Positions 29,755-37,394 of a stretch of 64,000 nt of DNA are shown here, piece after piece. The translations under genes were made by a program, and so were the position numbers. The stretch covers positions 2,676,001 to 2,740,000 of the forward strand of contig NZ_CP095096.1 of the NCBI RefSeq assembly GCF_025561445.1. Direction: 5' to 3'. Position 1 is the first letter of the stretch. Each line of letters begins with the position of its first letter. The notes below the pieces were generated by a model, which searched no databases, was not told where the DNA came from, and was given only the letters and a program-made list of their open reading frames with translations. This stretch comes from Staphylococcus sp. IVB6181 (lineage in GTDB: Bacteria > Bacillota > Bacilli > Staphylococcales > Staphylococcaceae).

Positions 29755-30645
29755 TTATGCTCCCCCCTTATTTTCATAGTAATCAAATGCATCATATAAA
29801 TCTTCTTGCGGCTTGTCTATTTTTACCAATGTGTACTTTGTCAGTACAGTTGTCAATAAATCATTATAATTATCAACCGTTTCTTTAATGAAAATACTAT
29901 CACCTTCAATACGTTCAACAATTGAATAATCATATTTAAGTTTTTCAGCATCTTCTTCAGTTATGTTTCTATCCACAATGATTTTAAGACCATTCATTTT
30001 ATTTAGATTGATAGCACGAAGGTGACCATTTTTTAAAATAACAAATCGGTCGCAAACTTCTTCCAGTTCATTTAGTTGATGACTAGATATTAATAAGGAA
30101 ATTTTTCGATTTTTAACCCATTTTTTGAGTGCTTCAATTAATGTTTTAACGCCATTCGGATCTAATCCAACAAAGGGCTCATCCATAATTGCCAACTTTG
30201 GTTCAATCAATAAACACATCGCCAAAGAAAGTCTTTGTTTCATTCCGAATGAAAAATCTTTCGCTTTTTTATTTTTAGTATGGCGTAATCCAACCAATTC
30301 TAAAATTTGGTCAATATTTTTTAAGTATTGTGTTTGTTGATTGACCTGTAAAAAATACTTTAAATTTTGTTCAGCTGATAAATGATCAAAATACACTGTA
30401 TCAATCATAATACCAACATCTTGTAATAAACCATCGTGCTGAAAAATATCCTTACCATCAATCATAATTTGGCCAGACGTCGGTCTTTTCGTCTTTGCTA
30501 TGATTTTCATTAACGTTGTTTTACCCGCACCATTTTTGCCCAGTAACCCCACTATCTCTCCACTATTAATTGTCAAATTAATATTTTCAAGAATCATGCG
30601 ATCATCATTTTTAAATTTCTTAAATAAATCTTTCACTTCTAACAC
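29755..30645 (-). CDS. ABC transporter ATP-binding protein (BcrA-like)
   Basis: 296 residues. Walker A GKNGAGKTT, a signature variant SFGMKQRLSLA, Walker B LAIMDEP and the H-loop SSHQLNE are intact, so it should be active. The C-terminal 80 residues are the accessory region common in BcrA/NatA-type exporters. It overlaps the Msa-like gene by one base and abuts the permease. Cargo is unknown; the small peptide at the head of the operon, or the PSM-like peptide 2 kb away, are the obvious candidates (inference). Confidence 0.88.
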   Translation of the reverse strand: MLEVKDLFKKFKNDDRMILENINLTINSGEIVGLLGKNGAGKTTLMKIIAKTKRPTSGQIMIDGKDIFQHDGLLQDVGIMIDTVYFDHLSAEQNLKYFLQVNQQTQYLKNIDQILELVGLRHTKNKKAKDFSFGMKQRLSLAMCLLIEPKLAIMDEPFVGLDPNGVKTLIEALKKWVKNRKISLLISSHQLNELEEVCDRFVILKNGHLRAINLNKMNGLKIIVDRNITEEDAEKLKYDYSIVERIEGDSIFIKETVDNYNDLLTTVLTKYTLVKIDKPQEDLYDAFDYYENKGGA

Positions 30646-31061
30646 TATGCATGCACCGACTTTCTAAATAACTTCATAACTAAGAAGCTAATTACAAAGT
30701 AAAACAAGAAAATGAATATAAGTTGAGAAAGCGCCGTTAAATTAGCATTCATATGAATAAAAAAGTCACCTTTTTCATATGAATACTTTGCTAACACTTC
30801 CTTAAACTTTGTATTATGCATGACAGAATTAGATGTAATAATATAATAAATTAAATTGAAAATACTCATTATAAAAACATTTAAAATTGAGCGATTCCCT
30901 TGCCCCACTATAAATGAAAAAGTATTTATCAATAGCGGCACAACAATCATTCCAATTATCATGACGATTAACCCTAAATTAATATTTATGATTGCCATTA
31001 AAATCGAACAGATAAAGTTCAAGATAAGCGCAACCGTAATAAGTTTAATTTTTAAATTCAA
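30645..31061 (-). CDS. small membrane protein, Msa-like
   Basis: 138 residues with four hydrophobic helices and a central NSVMHNTKFKEVLAKY loop. By eye the pattern (two N-terminal helices with an ININLGLIVM-type core, polar loop, two C-terminal helices ending in basic residues) resembles staphylococcal Msa, the modulator-of-SarA membrane protein; this needs a profile search. ATG 31061 follows AAGGAGGG. It lies between the broken CPBP gene and the ATPase and may be an extra transporter or immunity component. Confidence 0.6.
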   Translation of the reverse strand: MNLKIKLITVALILNFICSILMAIININLGLIVMIIGMIVVPLLINTFSFIVGQGNRSILNVFIMSIFNLIYYIITSNSVMHNTKFKEVLAKYSYEKGDFFIHMNANLTALSQLIFIFLFYFVISFLVMKLFRKSVHA

Positions 31062-31082
31062 ATATGGAACCCTCCTTTTAAA

Positions 31083-31657
31083 TCAAGAAAATTTGTATAC
31101 TAAAACGTTATAAAGCCAATGTAATCCTATAGCATCTTGTAATTTATATTTTCCAGAGACATAATAAAGCAAAAGACTCACTGGGAATTTAGTTAGTAAG
31201 TTAATAATAAAATCTCCATTCAGATGCAATATTAACGCAAACATTAACGATCCAATAATATAACACCACCATCTACGGAATACGCTAAGTAATATTAATA
31301 AAATGATATGCCTAAATAAAAATTCTTCACCAAATGCTACTACTAAATATTCAAATGTAGCTTCATACCCACAAAACACAACGAGATAATTATTATAGTT
31401 ATAAATATTATTACAGTTCTTTTCCAATTAAATAAATCTATGAATATATTGTTTATCTGCAAATTAGAAAATGTATGTATTATGAACACTGGAATAATTA
31501 CAAAAGCCAATATAAAAACAGAAACAAAAAGTGTAATATAGACCCAAGGAGGCAATTGTTTATTGATTAATGTAATAACGAACAATCCCATATTTAAGAC
31601 AAAACCAGCCAATACAATTAGTGCACAGGATAATATAACATTTTCAAATTTTTTCAT
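31083..31657 (-). pseudogene. CPBP-family intramembrane protease, interrupted by a frameshift
   Basis: Two overlapping frames carry one protein: 31343-31657 encodes the N-terminal membrane helices (starts MKKFENVILSC) and 31083-31427 carries the rest with the CPBP motifs GEEFLFRH (EExxxR) and HWLYN (HxxxN). Adding one G near 31393, where VGMK would run on into ATFEYLVVAFGEE, restores a single frame of about 190 residues. CPBP (Abi) proteases mature or protect against bacteriocin-like peptides in Gram-positives. ATG 31657 has a weak upstream site. The lesion could be a real recent mutation or a sequencing error; everything else in the operon is intact. Confidence 0.75.
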
Positions 31658-31670
31658 GTTCTACTCCATT

Positions 31671-31715
31671 TTAGTAGTTAAAGCTAGGATAAGTATCCTA
31701 GCTTTAATATTTTTA
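31671..31715 (-). terminator. intercistronic hairpin after the peptide gene
   Basis: Twelve-base palindromic stem AAAGCTAGGATA (31680-31691) / TATCCTAGCTTT (31694-31705). Only a weak T-run (TTTAAC) follows on the minus strand, so partial read-through into the CPBP-ABC genes is expected, as in many bacteriocin operons where the peptide must be made in excess. Confidence 0.7.
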
Positions 31716-31723
31716 ATATTAAA

Positions 31724-31813
31724 TTAGAAGTACCATCTTTTTCCTCTTCTGCCAAATTTAAAAATCCAAATGTTAATTTCATTTAATGATAAAATATCTA
31801 GTAATGATTTCAT
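31724..31813 (-). CDS. 29-residue cationic hydrophobic peptide
   Basis: A short gene with an excellent ribosome site (GGGAGGTG, 6-base spacer) and ATG at 31811-31813. The peptide begins MKSLLDILSLNEIN, continues with a hydrophobic IWIFKF core and ends GRRGKRWYF, net charge about +4. There is no classic Sec signal or double-glycine leader. It has its own strong promoter and is followed by a hairpin and then by a CPBP protease, an Msa-like protein and an ABC exporter, the gene set expected for a processed and exported peptide (bacteriocin, toxin or signal). I do not recognise the peptide. The in-frame extension to 31951 lacks a site and is ignored. Confidence 0.7.
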   Translation of the reverse strand: MKSLLDILSLNEINIWIFKFGRRGKRWYF

Positions 31814-31903
31814 ATGTTTCACCTCCCACATTACAAAAGCACCGTTTAAAAATTTCTCTATATCTATAATTAATATGTGTAATTTGCACAACTCGTTAAA
31901 AAC

Positions 31904-31932
31904 ATTATACTTTATCATTATTACAATGTAAA
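31904..31932 (-). promoter_or_regulatory. strong sigma-A promoter of the small-peptide operon
   Basis: On the minus strand TTTACA (31927-31932), exactly 17 bases, then consensus TATAAT (31904-31909). Transcription should start near 31897, leaving about 85 bases before the peptide ATG. Confidence 0.85.
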
Positions 31933-31940
31933 CGCTTTTA
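31927..31940 (-). promoter_or_regulatory. cre (CcpA) site overlapping the -35 box
   Basis: TAAAAGCGTTTACA on the minus strand matches the cre consensus TGWAANCGNTNWCA at all but one position and covers the -35 element of the peptide promoter, so catabolite repression by CcpA is likely. Confidence 0.65.
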
Positions 31941-31994
31941 TCATAAATCAAATACTTCTATTCATTCATTTATCTTATCAAACATTATTAAAAA

Positions 31995-32026
31995 TAAAAA
32001 AGACCGAGCATGCTTTCATGCTCGAT
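31995..32026 (-). terminator. terminator downstream of the interrupted hypothetical gene
   Basis: Perfect 8-base stem CGAGCATG (32005-32012) / CATGCTCG (32017-32024), minus-strand tail of six T. Confidence 0.9.
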
Positions 32027-32033
32027 CAACCAC

Positions 32034-32612
32034 TTAAATTAAATCAATTTTATTAATTTCCATTAGGTCTTTAAAAAATTCACGTTCTACTTCTAGTAAA
32101 TGTACATAATCATCTGACATAATTTCTTTACTTAATTCCACGTTCTTTTCTGAAATAAAGTCGACTAACTTTTCGTTCTCTTCATTGTTTTCATATTCTT
32201 CTTTAGCTTGTGCCAACAATGAATCCTCACATACTAAGATAAAAGCACGACCATATGCAATATCGACTTTACCTCGCTGGTAGTAAGATTCTAAGAAATT
32301 TTTAGCTTCGTCAAAACTATTAGTATGTTCAAAGATACCGAATACTTGATCTGTTACTTTTTCTGAAAGGTCGGATAATCGTTCTTTTTCCGCTTGGTTT
32401 CCAGGTTTCACTCTATCTTTCACTAACATTTTCTGTGTTTTGATTTCATCTTCAATTTTTTCTAATTCTTTAATACGCTCTTCTTTGTTCCACGTGTCTT
32501 TATTTTTCTTATATGTTCCTAATAATTCTTCTGCTTTATGCAAATCAAAATGCTTTTCATCAGTACCGCTTTGGTCTAACTCATCAAAATAATTTTAGCT
32601 TTTTTCACTCAT
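32034..32612 (-). pseudogene. hypothetical acidic helical protein, interrupted by an in-frame stop
   Basis: A good ribosome site (AAAGGAG) precedes ATG at 32610-32612, and the frame reads MSEKS then TAA at 32595-32597, then continues in the same frame without further stops to 32034 (NYFDELDQSGTDEKHFDLHKAEEL ... in two parts). So the gene of about 192 codons carries one nonsense codon at position 6. The remaining 169 codons can only start from TTG 32543 without a site. The product is charged and helical with no recognised domain. It may be inactive, or the stop may be a sequence error. Confidence 0.65.
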
Positions 32613-32737
32613 AGTTATTAACTCCTTTGTCCAATGACATTTTCTTTGATTCAATCTATCAGAGTGCAATTTAGTGAAAGTTTACCCGCGTCCACATCTC
32701 TTAAACACCGCATACAATCTTAATGCGCACAGTTATT

Positions 32738-32749
32738 TTGACAGTTAGG
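32738..32749 (+). promoter_or_regulatory. possible -35 and AgrA-like element upstream of the PSM-like gene
   Basis: TTGACA (32738-32743) runs into ACAGTTAGG (32741-32749), a sequence identical to one AgrA-binding repeat of the S. aureus agr promoters; a second ACAGTTA lies at 32729-32735. The spacing between the two (12 bases start to start) is not the canonical one and no good -10 box sits at the right distance, so this is tentative. Confidence 0.35.
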
Positions 32750-32881
32750 GAACGTAACTGTTATTTTCTCTTTCATTATTTACAGATAAGGACACAAAAT
32801 GACGACTTAAGAAATTTAGTCCAATTAAATGCAAATCTAATTTAGAATAGAACTAAGATAAAACAAAGGAGGTTACTTATC

Positions 32882-32959
32882 ATGATGATCGCAGATATTA
32901 TTGGTGGTATTATCAAGTTAATCGTGAATTTAGTAGACACTTTCGCTCCTAAAAATTAA
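32882..32959 (+). CDS. phenol-soluble modulin-like peptide (PSM-alpha type)
   Basis: A 25-residue peptide behind a perfect AAAGGAGG, starting ATGATG. It begins MMIADIIGGIIKLIVNLV and ends DTFAPKN. It is a signal-less amphipathic helix rich in Ile/Leu/Val with a few spaced charged residues and near-zero net charge, as in PSM-alpha peptides and delta-toxin (compare the S. aureus PSM-alpha pattern MGIIAGIIKVIK). PSMs are exported without a signal peptide, lyse cells and shape biofilms. A strong terminator follows. Too short for ordinary gene finders. Start could be the first or second ATG. Confidence 0.8.
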   Translation: MMIADIIGGIIKLIVNLVDTFAPKN

Positions 32960-32990
32960 TTTAATTAAAAACATTAAAATTGGCTGCATA

Positions 32991-33019
32991 TACGTCCGAT
33001 GATTCGGACGTATTTTTTT
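32991..33019 (+). terminator. terminator of the PSM-like gene, with IS inserted in its T-run
   Basis: Nine-base perfect stem TACGTCCGA (32991-32999) / TCGGACGTA (33004-33012) followed by seven T at 33013-33019. The T-run plus the next G is the target-site duplication of the adjacent insertion sequence. Confidence 0.95.
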
Positions 33020-33020
33020 G

Positions 33021-34601
33021 GGCTCTATGTCAAATTCGGTTGATGCATAAAATTTGAAATCAAATATTATAGTTACCATAAACTATGTCGCTCAGCTAGT
33101 ATTGCTTTAATTCCTATGGAATTTAGTATTACTAACTGAGCATTTTTTATTTTAAGCTGCTTTAGGCAATGGGGTATGGAAGCGATGTTTTTTCTTAGCT
33201 AATAGCTTGAATTTGATTAGAATTCTATTTCTGAAGTTATAGAAATTTCTGTATCCATAAGCGATTCTTTTTAGTACTTTAATGTTGTTATTTATAGCTT
33301 CTATAGGGCCGTTTGAGCGACCAGGATGATTTAATGCATTCATAATTTCTGGTAAAAAATTTCTAAAGCTTTTAAGTACTCTTTTAAGTCCGCCATCAGT
33401 ATTTCTATCCTTAAGGTATTTAAGAATTTGATGAGTTAATTTATGATTTTCATTGGTCTTTATTGATGTACGAAGCGCATTTACTTTGTCATAGACATCC
33501 TTTAACTCTGGGCTTTCACCCAAAATAAAATTTATCATTGATTTTTCTGATTCTAATCCAGGGAAAAGCTTGTTATCTTTATAAAGCGTACTATTCAAGG
33601 ATTCGGAAGGTTTAAGAATAAGCTTCCAATAATGTTTAAGTTTTCTATAGTATTTGCCATCCTTATGTCTTTTTTCATTCATTATCCTGATACGAACTCT
33701 ATTGAGTTCTCTATTTAATGCTTGAACAAGGTGAAATCGATCTAAAATGATTTTCGCATTTGGAAATAACTGCTTAAATAAAGAAATATATGGGCTGTAC
33801 ATATCGGTTGTAACTGTTTCAACTCTTTTTCTTACTTCTCTATCAAACCGGATAAAATAAGCAAATAATGCACGCTTTCTACGATCAGGTAAAATATCTA
33901 CGATTTGATGCGTATCACCATCACAAAATATAAAACTCATTTTACCTACTACATTTTTAACACTTTTGAATTCATCCACCATGATATGTTTGGGCAGTTC
34001 ATTAAATGGACCTAACTTAACACTATTTGCAGTTTTATTAATATAACGTATTACAGAAGCAGAACTAACATTGTTATCGTAAGCAATGCCTTTGCAAGAT
34101 CTATTCTCATGGCTTTGATACAGAATATGCAGTGCTAATTTATTACAGAAATTATGATGCTTTTTCACAAAATTCGTCTTTGCTACAAATGATGAATGGC
34201 ATGAACGACAAAAGAACCTTTGTTTTTTGAGCTCTAAATAACTGGGACTACCTTGAATCTTCATAAGCTTTATCATCGTTTTTCTTTTACCATTCTTTAC
34301 TATTCTATGGTTTTCATTTACTGCTCCGCAGTTTTCACAACAATCTGGTGTGTATGTCAAAGTGCCTTTAAATAGTAGAGTTCTTACCAAGTTAAAGTAA
34401 ACTTCCTGAACATCATCAGAAAAAGTAATATTTTTCCCTTTATAATCAAGTATTTTTGCTATACAATGTGTCATAAGCGCAATTCCTCTCTTTATTTGTG
34501 TTGGTAACTTAAATATTAGGGGGTTGCGCCCTTTTTATGCAAAAAATTCGATTGAGAAATAACCGCTAGGTTATCTCATCAACCGAATTTATTATAGAGC
34601 C
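33021..34601 (-). mobile_element. ISL3-family insertion sequence, copy 1
   Basis: 1581-bp element with 25-bp imperfect terminal inverted repeats (33021-33045 and 34577-34601; 22 of 25 match, both beginning GGCTCTAT). It is flanked by 8-bp direct repeats TTTTTTTG at 33013-33020 and 34602-34609, the duplication size of the ISL3 family. One intact transposase gene on the minus strand. Virtually identical to the copy at 61057-62637, so both moved recently. A long hairpin inside the left end (33090-33141) is followed on the plus strand by ATTTTTTATTTT and can stop transcription entering from the PSM side. Confidence 0.95.
33152..34474 (-). CDS. ISL3-family transposase, copy 1
   Basis: 440 residues, full length. 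N-terminal zinc-binding cysteines (CCENCG and CRSCH), a helix-turn-helix (SSASVIRYINK) and a DDE catalytic core with Asp in VDEFKS, Asp in TTDMYSPY and a late Glu. Differs from the second copy in only two residues (Met versus Arg after KRKT; Ala versus Thr in GPIEAINN). Reads toward the PSM gene. Confidence 0.95.
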   Translation of the reverse strand: MTHCIAKILDYKGKNITFSDDVQEVYFNLVRTLLFKGTLTYTPDCCENCGAVNENHRIVKNGKRKTMIKLMKIQGSPSYLELKKQRFFCRSCHSSFVAKTNFVKKHHNFCNKLALHILYQSHENRSCKGIAYDNNVSSASVIRYINKTANSVKLGPFNELPKHIMVDEFKSVKNVVGKMSFIFCDGDTHQIVDILPDRRKRALFAYFIRFDREVRKRVETVTTDMYSPYISLFKQLFPNAKIILDRFHLVQALNRELNRVRIRIMNEKRHKDGKYYRKLKHYWKLILKPSESLNSTLYKDNKLFPGLESEKSMINFILGESPELKDVYDKVNALRTSIKTNENHKLTHQILKYLKDRNTDGGLKRVLKSFRNFLPEIMNALNHPGRSNGPIEAINNNIKVLKRIAYGYRNFYNFRNRILIKFKLLAKKKHRFHTPLPKAA

Positions 34602-34644
34602 TTTTTTTGTATCTTTTGAATTTGCCCTTTTTCAGTATTTCAGA

Positions 34645-34682
34645 CGCAAAAAAGCCCCGTAAGCCTATGCCTACGGGGTTTA
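34645..34682 (-). terminator. terminator of rpsF-ssb-rpsR
   Basis: GC-rich stem AGCCCCGTA / TACGGGGTT with a further inner pairing (AGCC/GGCT), followed by six T on the minus strand. Confidence 0.9.
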
Positions 34683-34697
34683 TTATTAAAACTGATC

Positions 34698-34940
34698 TTA
34701 GTTTTCGTCTTTTACATATGGTAATAATGCCATATGACGAGCACGTTTGATAGCTGTAGTCAACATACGTTGATATTTAGCTGAAGTGCCAGTTACACGA
34801 CGTGGTAAAATTTTACCGCGTTCTGAGATAAAACGTTTTAATAAGTCAGTATCTTTATAGTCGATGTGTGTAATTCCGTTTGCTGTGAAGTAACAAACTT
34901 TTTTACGACGACGTCCGCCTCTTCTTGGTCCACCTGCCAT
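34698..34940 (-). CDS. rpsR: 30S ribosomal protein bS18
   Basis: 80 residues, basic, with the zinc-free S18 core ([39 protein letters not shown]). It pairs with bS6 on the platform of the 30S subunit. Third gene of the conserved rpsF-ssb-rpsR operon, 53 bases after ssb. Confidence 0.97.
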   Translation of the reverse strand: MAGGPRRGGRRRKKVCYFTANGITHIDYKDTDLLKRFISERGKILPRRVTGTSAKYQRMLTTAIKRARHMALLPYVKDEN

Positions 34941-34993
34941 GGTTAACTGCCTCCTTTAATCGATATTTTTAAATTTTACGTTCATTCGACGTA

Positions 34994-35512
34994 TTAGAAT
35001 GGTAAATCATCATCACTGATATCAATAGGTCCGTTTGCGTTCGCAAATGGATTATCTGATTGTCCAGCATTTGATGAATTGTTGTTTTGATAAGATGACG
35101 TATTTTGTCCTTGTTGTTGACCACCGTAGTTTTGACCATAATTCTGGAATTGGTTGCTACCGCCAGATTGTTGGCCATGACGTTGGTTTTGTGATTTAGG
35201 TTCAAGGAATTGAACACTGTCACATACAACTTCAGTAACAAAGATACGGCGTCCTTCTTGGTTTTCATAACTGCGTGATTGTAAGCGACCATCAACGCCT
35301 GCAAGACTGCCTTTAAACAAGTAATTGCTTACGTTTTCTGCTTGTTTTCTAAAAACAACACAGTTAATAAAGTCTGCTTCGCGTTCCCCTTGCGCATTCG
35401 TAAACGTACGATTAACCGCTAAAGTAAAAGTCGCTACACTTACGCCTGAGGGTGTCGTTCTGTATTCAGGATCCTTTGTTAAACGGCCTACTAATACAAC
35501 TCTGTTAAGCAT
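34994..35512 (-). CDS. ssb: single-stranded DNA-binding protein
   Basis: 172 residues: N-terminal OB fold ([16 protein letters not shown] ... FINCVVF), a Gln/Asn/Gly-rich linker and the acidic C-terminal tip DDDLPF that recruits repair and replication partners. Coats ssDNA during replication. Lies between rpsF and rpsR. Confidence 0.97.
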   Translation of the reverse strand: MLNRVVLVGRLTKDPEYRTTPSGVSVATFTLAVNRTFTNAQGEREADFINCVVFRKQAENVSNYLFKGSLAGVDGRLQSRSYENQEGRRIFVTEVVCDSVQFLEPKSQNQRHGQQSGGSNQFQNYGQNYGGQQQGQNTSSYQNNNSSNAGQSDNPFANANGPIDISDDDLPF

Positions 35513-35533
35513 TTAAACGCCCCCATTCTGTTT

Positions 35534-35830
35534 TTACTTATCTTCGTCTTCGCGGATAACAATGTAACGAATGATATCGTCATTGATTTTTGCTAAACGT
35601 TGGAATTCATCTGTAGCTTCACTGTTTTCAGTGTTGATACGTACAAGGTTATAGAAACCTTCTTTGAAATCTTCGATTTCGTAAGCAAGGCGACGTTTGC
35701 CCCAATCTTTTTCTTCAATGATTTCAGCACCGTCTTGATTTAAAATACCGTTGAAACGTTCAACTAATGCTTTTCTCGCTTCGTCTTCAATGTTCGGACG
35801 AACAACGTACATAATTTCATATGTTCTCAT
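35534..35830 (-). CDS. rpsF: 30S ribosomal protein bS6
   Basis: 98 residues starting [15 protein letters not shown] with the typical [15 protein letters not shown] stretch; lacks the long glutamate tail of E. coli. First gene of the operon; ATG follows GAGGAGGTG. Confidence 0.97.
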   Translation of the reverse strand: MRTYEIMYVVRPNIEDEARKALVERFNGILNQDGAEIIEEKDWGKRRLAYEIEDFKEGFYNLVRINTENSEATDEFQRLAKINDDIIRYIVIREDEDK

Positions 35831-35839
35831 TTTTTATTT

Positions 35840-35890
35840 GCACCTCCTCGTGGACTATACGGCTTACTCTCAATTGGAGTAAGCAAGGAA
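35840..35890 (-). promoter_or_regulatory. candidate S6:S18 autoregulatory leader of rpsF
   Basis: A perfect 8-base hairpin (GCTTACTC 35862-35869 / GAGTAAGC 35877-35884) followed by CCGTATAGTCCACGAGGAGG lies immediately upstream of rpsF. Position and the CCG next to the stem resemble the known bS6:bS18-binding leader; the assignment needs a covariance-model search. Confidence 0.5.
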
Positions 35891-35992
35891 TAATTTTCAT
35901 TACTCACAATCAAGAATTATAGCATAGCCATTTACTTTTTACAATCATTTTTATCACGTGAATTTTGTTGACTTACGATTTTCATTTACCCG

Positions 35993-37004
35993 CTAATTGA
36001 CTTCACATGCCATACCATCTTTATCTCTATCCATCTTATCTTGATATGCAGGATGACCTTTAGGAACACCGTTCGGGTAATCCACCCTTAATGCAGTGCA
36101 GTTTGCATAATGTTTTGAGGCAGTTCCGCTTTGAGATTCAGTCGACTCAGCCTGCGAAGGAGTTGCTGCAGCTTGGGAGTCTGACGACACTATTTTGTGC
36201 AGCTTCGCTATCAGGAACCCCATTACTCCAAATATTCAAATATTCTTGCTGCGCTAGACGCTGGCTTTCTTTTAACTGATCCAGATAAGTAATACTTGGC
36301 GGATAAATGTAGGCTACTTTAGCTAAACCTTGTCTCACTAATGCATCATTGACCATTACACCATCCGCATAAACATAGGCTAAATATCTTCCGTATTTAT
36401 CGGTCTTTCCGCCTTTATCAAATTCAACTTCAATCTTTGAAGCATTTTCCAGCATGTTTTTGGTATAAGCCGATGCTTCTTTGCCGTAAGGCTCCACACC
36501 TTTTTTAGGATGCTTTGTTTCCGGTGTATCAATCAATAACAATCTGAATACCGATTCTTTTCCTTGGTACATCAGTCTTACCGTATCACCATCGACTGCA
36601 CGTGAATAAGTTGCCTCTTCTTTCACTAATCCATTTGCACTAGGTTGTACTTTTGATTCTTGTTGCGAGTCTGGAGTTTCTTTATCAGATTCTGAAATTT
36701 CTTCTTTCTTAGGTGCAGCTGCTTTAGGTTTTTCTTTCTTTTCCTGTTTAGCAGCATCATTATCTTGTTGTTGATCTGGCTTATTATCTTTTGCGACTTC
36801 AGCTGTATGATGTTCTGATTGTTTTTGTTCAGTTTCTGGTTCTGATAAATCAATCATGATCATACTTAAAACAAAAGCACCAAGCGCAATCAATCCTGCT
36901 GTTTTTTTAGGCTTTCGCTTTGCCCATAAAACGATAAACATAACTATGTAAATGATGAAAATAATAAAACACAATACTCCCAGTATTTCTAACATCTTGT
37001 ACAC
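35993..37004 (-). pseudogene. membrane-anchored thermonuclease with excalibur domain, frameshifted near the 3' end
   Basis: The main frame (36147-37004, 285 residues) has two N-terminal membrane helices, a charged linker and a full SNase domain: Arg/Asp in [10 protein letters not shown], Glu in GVEPYG and Arg in [10 protein letters not shown], so the nuclease should be active. At about 36190 the frame shifts: after SEAAQNS the other frame continues [13 protein letters not shown] and encodes an excalibur calcium-binding tail (YPNGVPKGHPAYQ, DRDKDGMACE) that ends at 35993. Removing one base restores a single protein of about 335 residues. So either a C-terminal truncation or a sequence error; the catalytic domain is unaffected. 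Confidence 0.8.
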
Positions 37005-37338
37005 CTCTTCTCTGATGTTTATTACTATCTATAATATACTATTTCTTCAATCATTATAAGATTCTATTTACACTTTATAACAATTCAACATTTTCTTTTT
37101 TCTCCTTAACAGGCTGCTTTTCTTCGAAAAGCTAAAAAGGTTTTTATAAATGATTGTGTATTTTTATTCGTTATAGTGTATAATAAAACAAACCATAGCA
37201 CCTTGTTTATATTTTCGTATATGGGTATGGAACTAATGTGACACTTACAACTAAATATTACAAAAGTATATTTATTTAGAAACAGTTAAGAAATTGTGAA
37301 ATTTTGAAAATCGTTGTGTTTTACATTGGTTTTTAAAA
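37005..37338. other. intergenic region between thermonuclease and argF
   Basis: Divergent promoter region of about 330 bases, AT-rich. Apart from the argF promoter at its right end nothing distinct is seen. Confidence 0.4.
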
Positions 37339-37354
37339 TGAAAACGCTTATAAT
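37326..37354 (+). promoter_or_regulatory. argF promoter with overlapping cre site
   Basis: TATAAT at 37349-37354 with TTGGTT 17 bases upstream (37326-37331). TGAAAACGCTTATA at 37339-37352 matches the cre consensus with one mismatch and overlaps the -10 box, so CcpA repression of argF is likely. Confidence 0.6.
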
Positions 37355-37394
37355 TAAGGTGAAAATTATCACTAAAAGAGGAGTTGTAGTAATA

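Noticed and set aside
32485..32505. TGTTCCACGTG resembling half of a parS site
   Set aside because: It lies inside the interrupted hypothetical gene and the right arm does not match.
35946..35970. Possible parS site (TCACGTGAA core) between rpsF and the nuclease gene
   Set aside because: Only 11 of 16 positions fit TGTTTCACGTGAAACA; the outer arms do not match.
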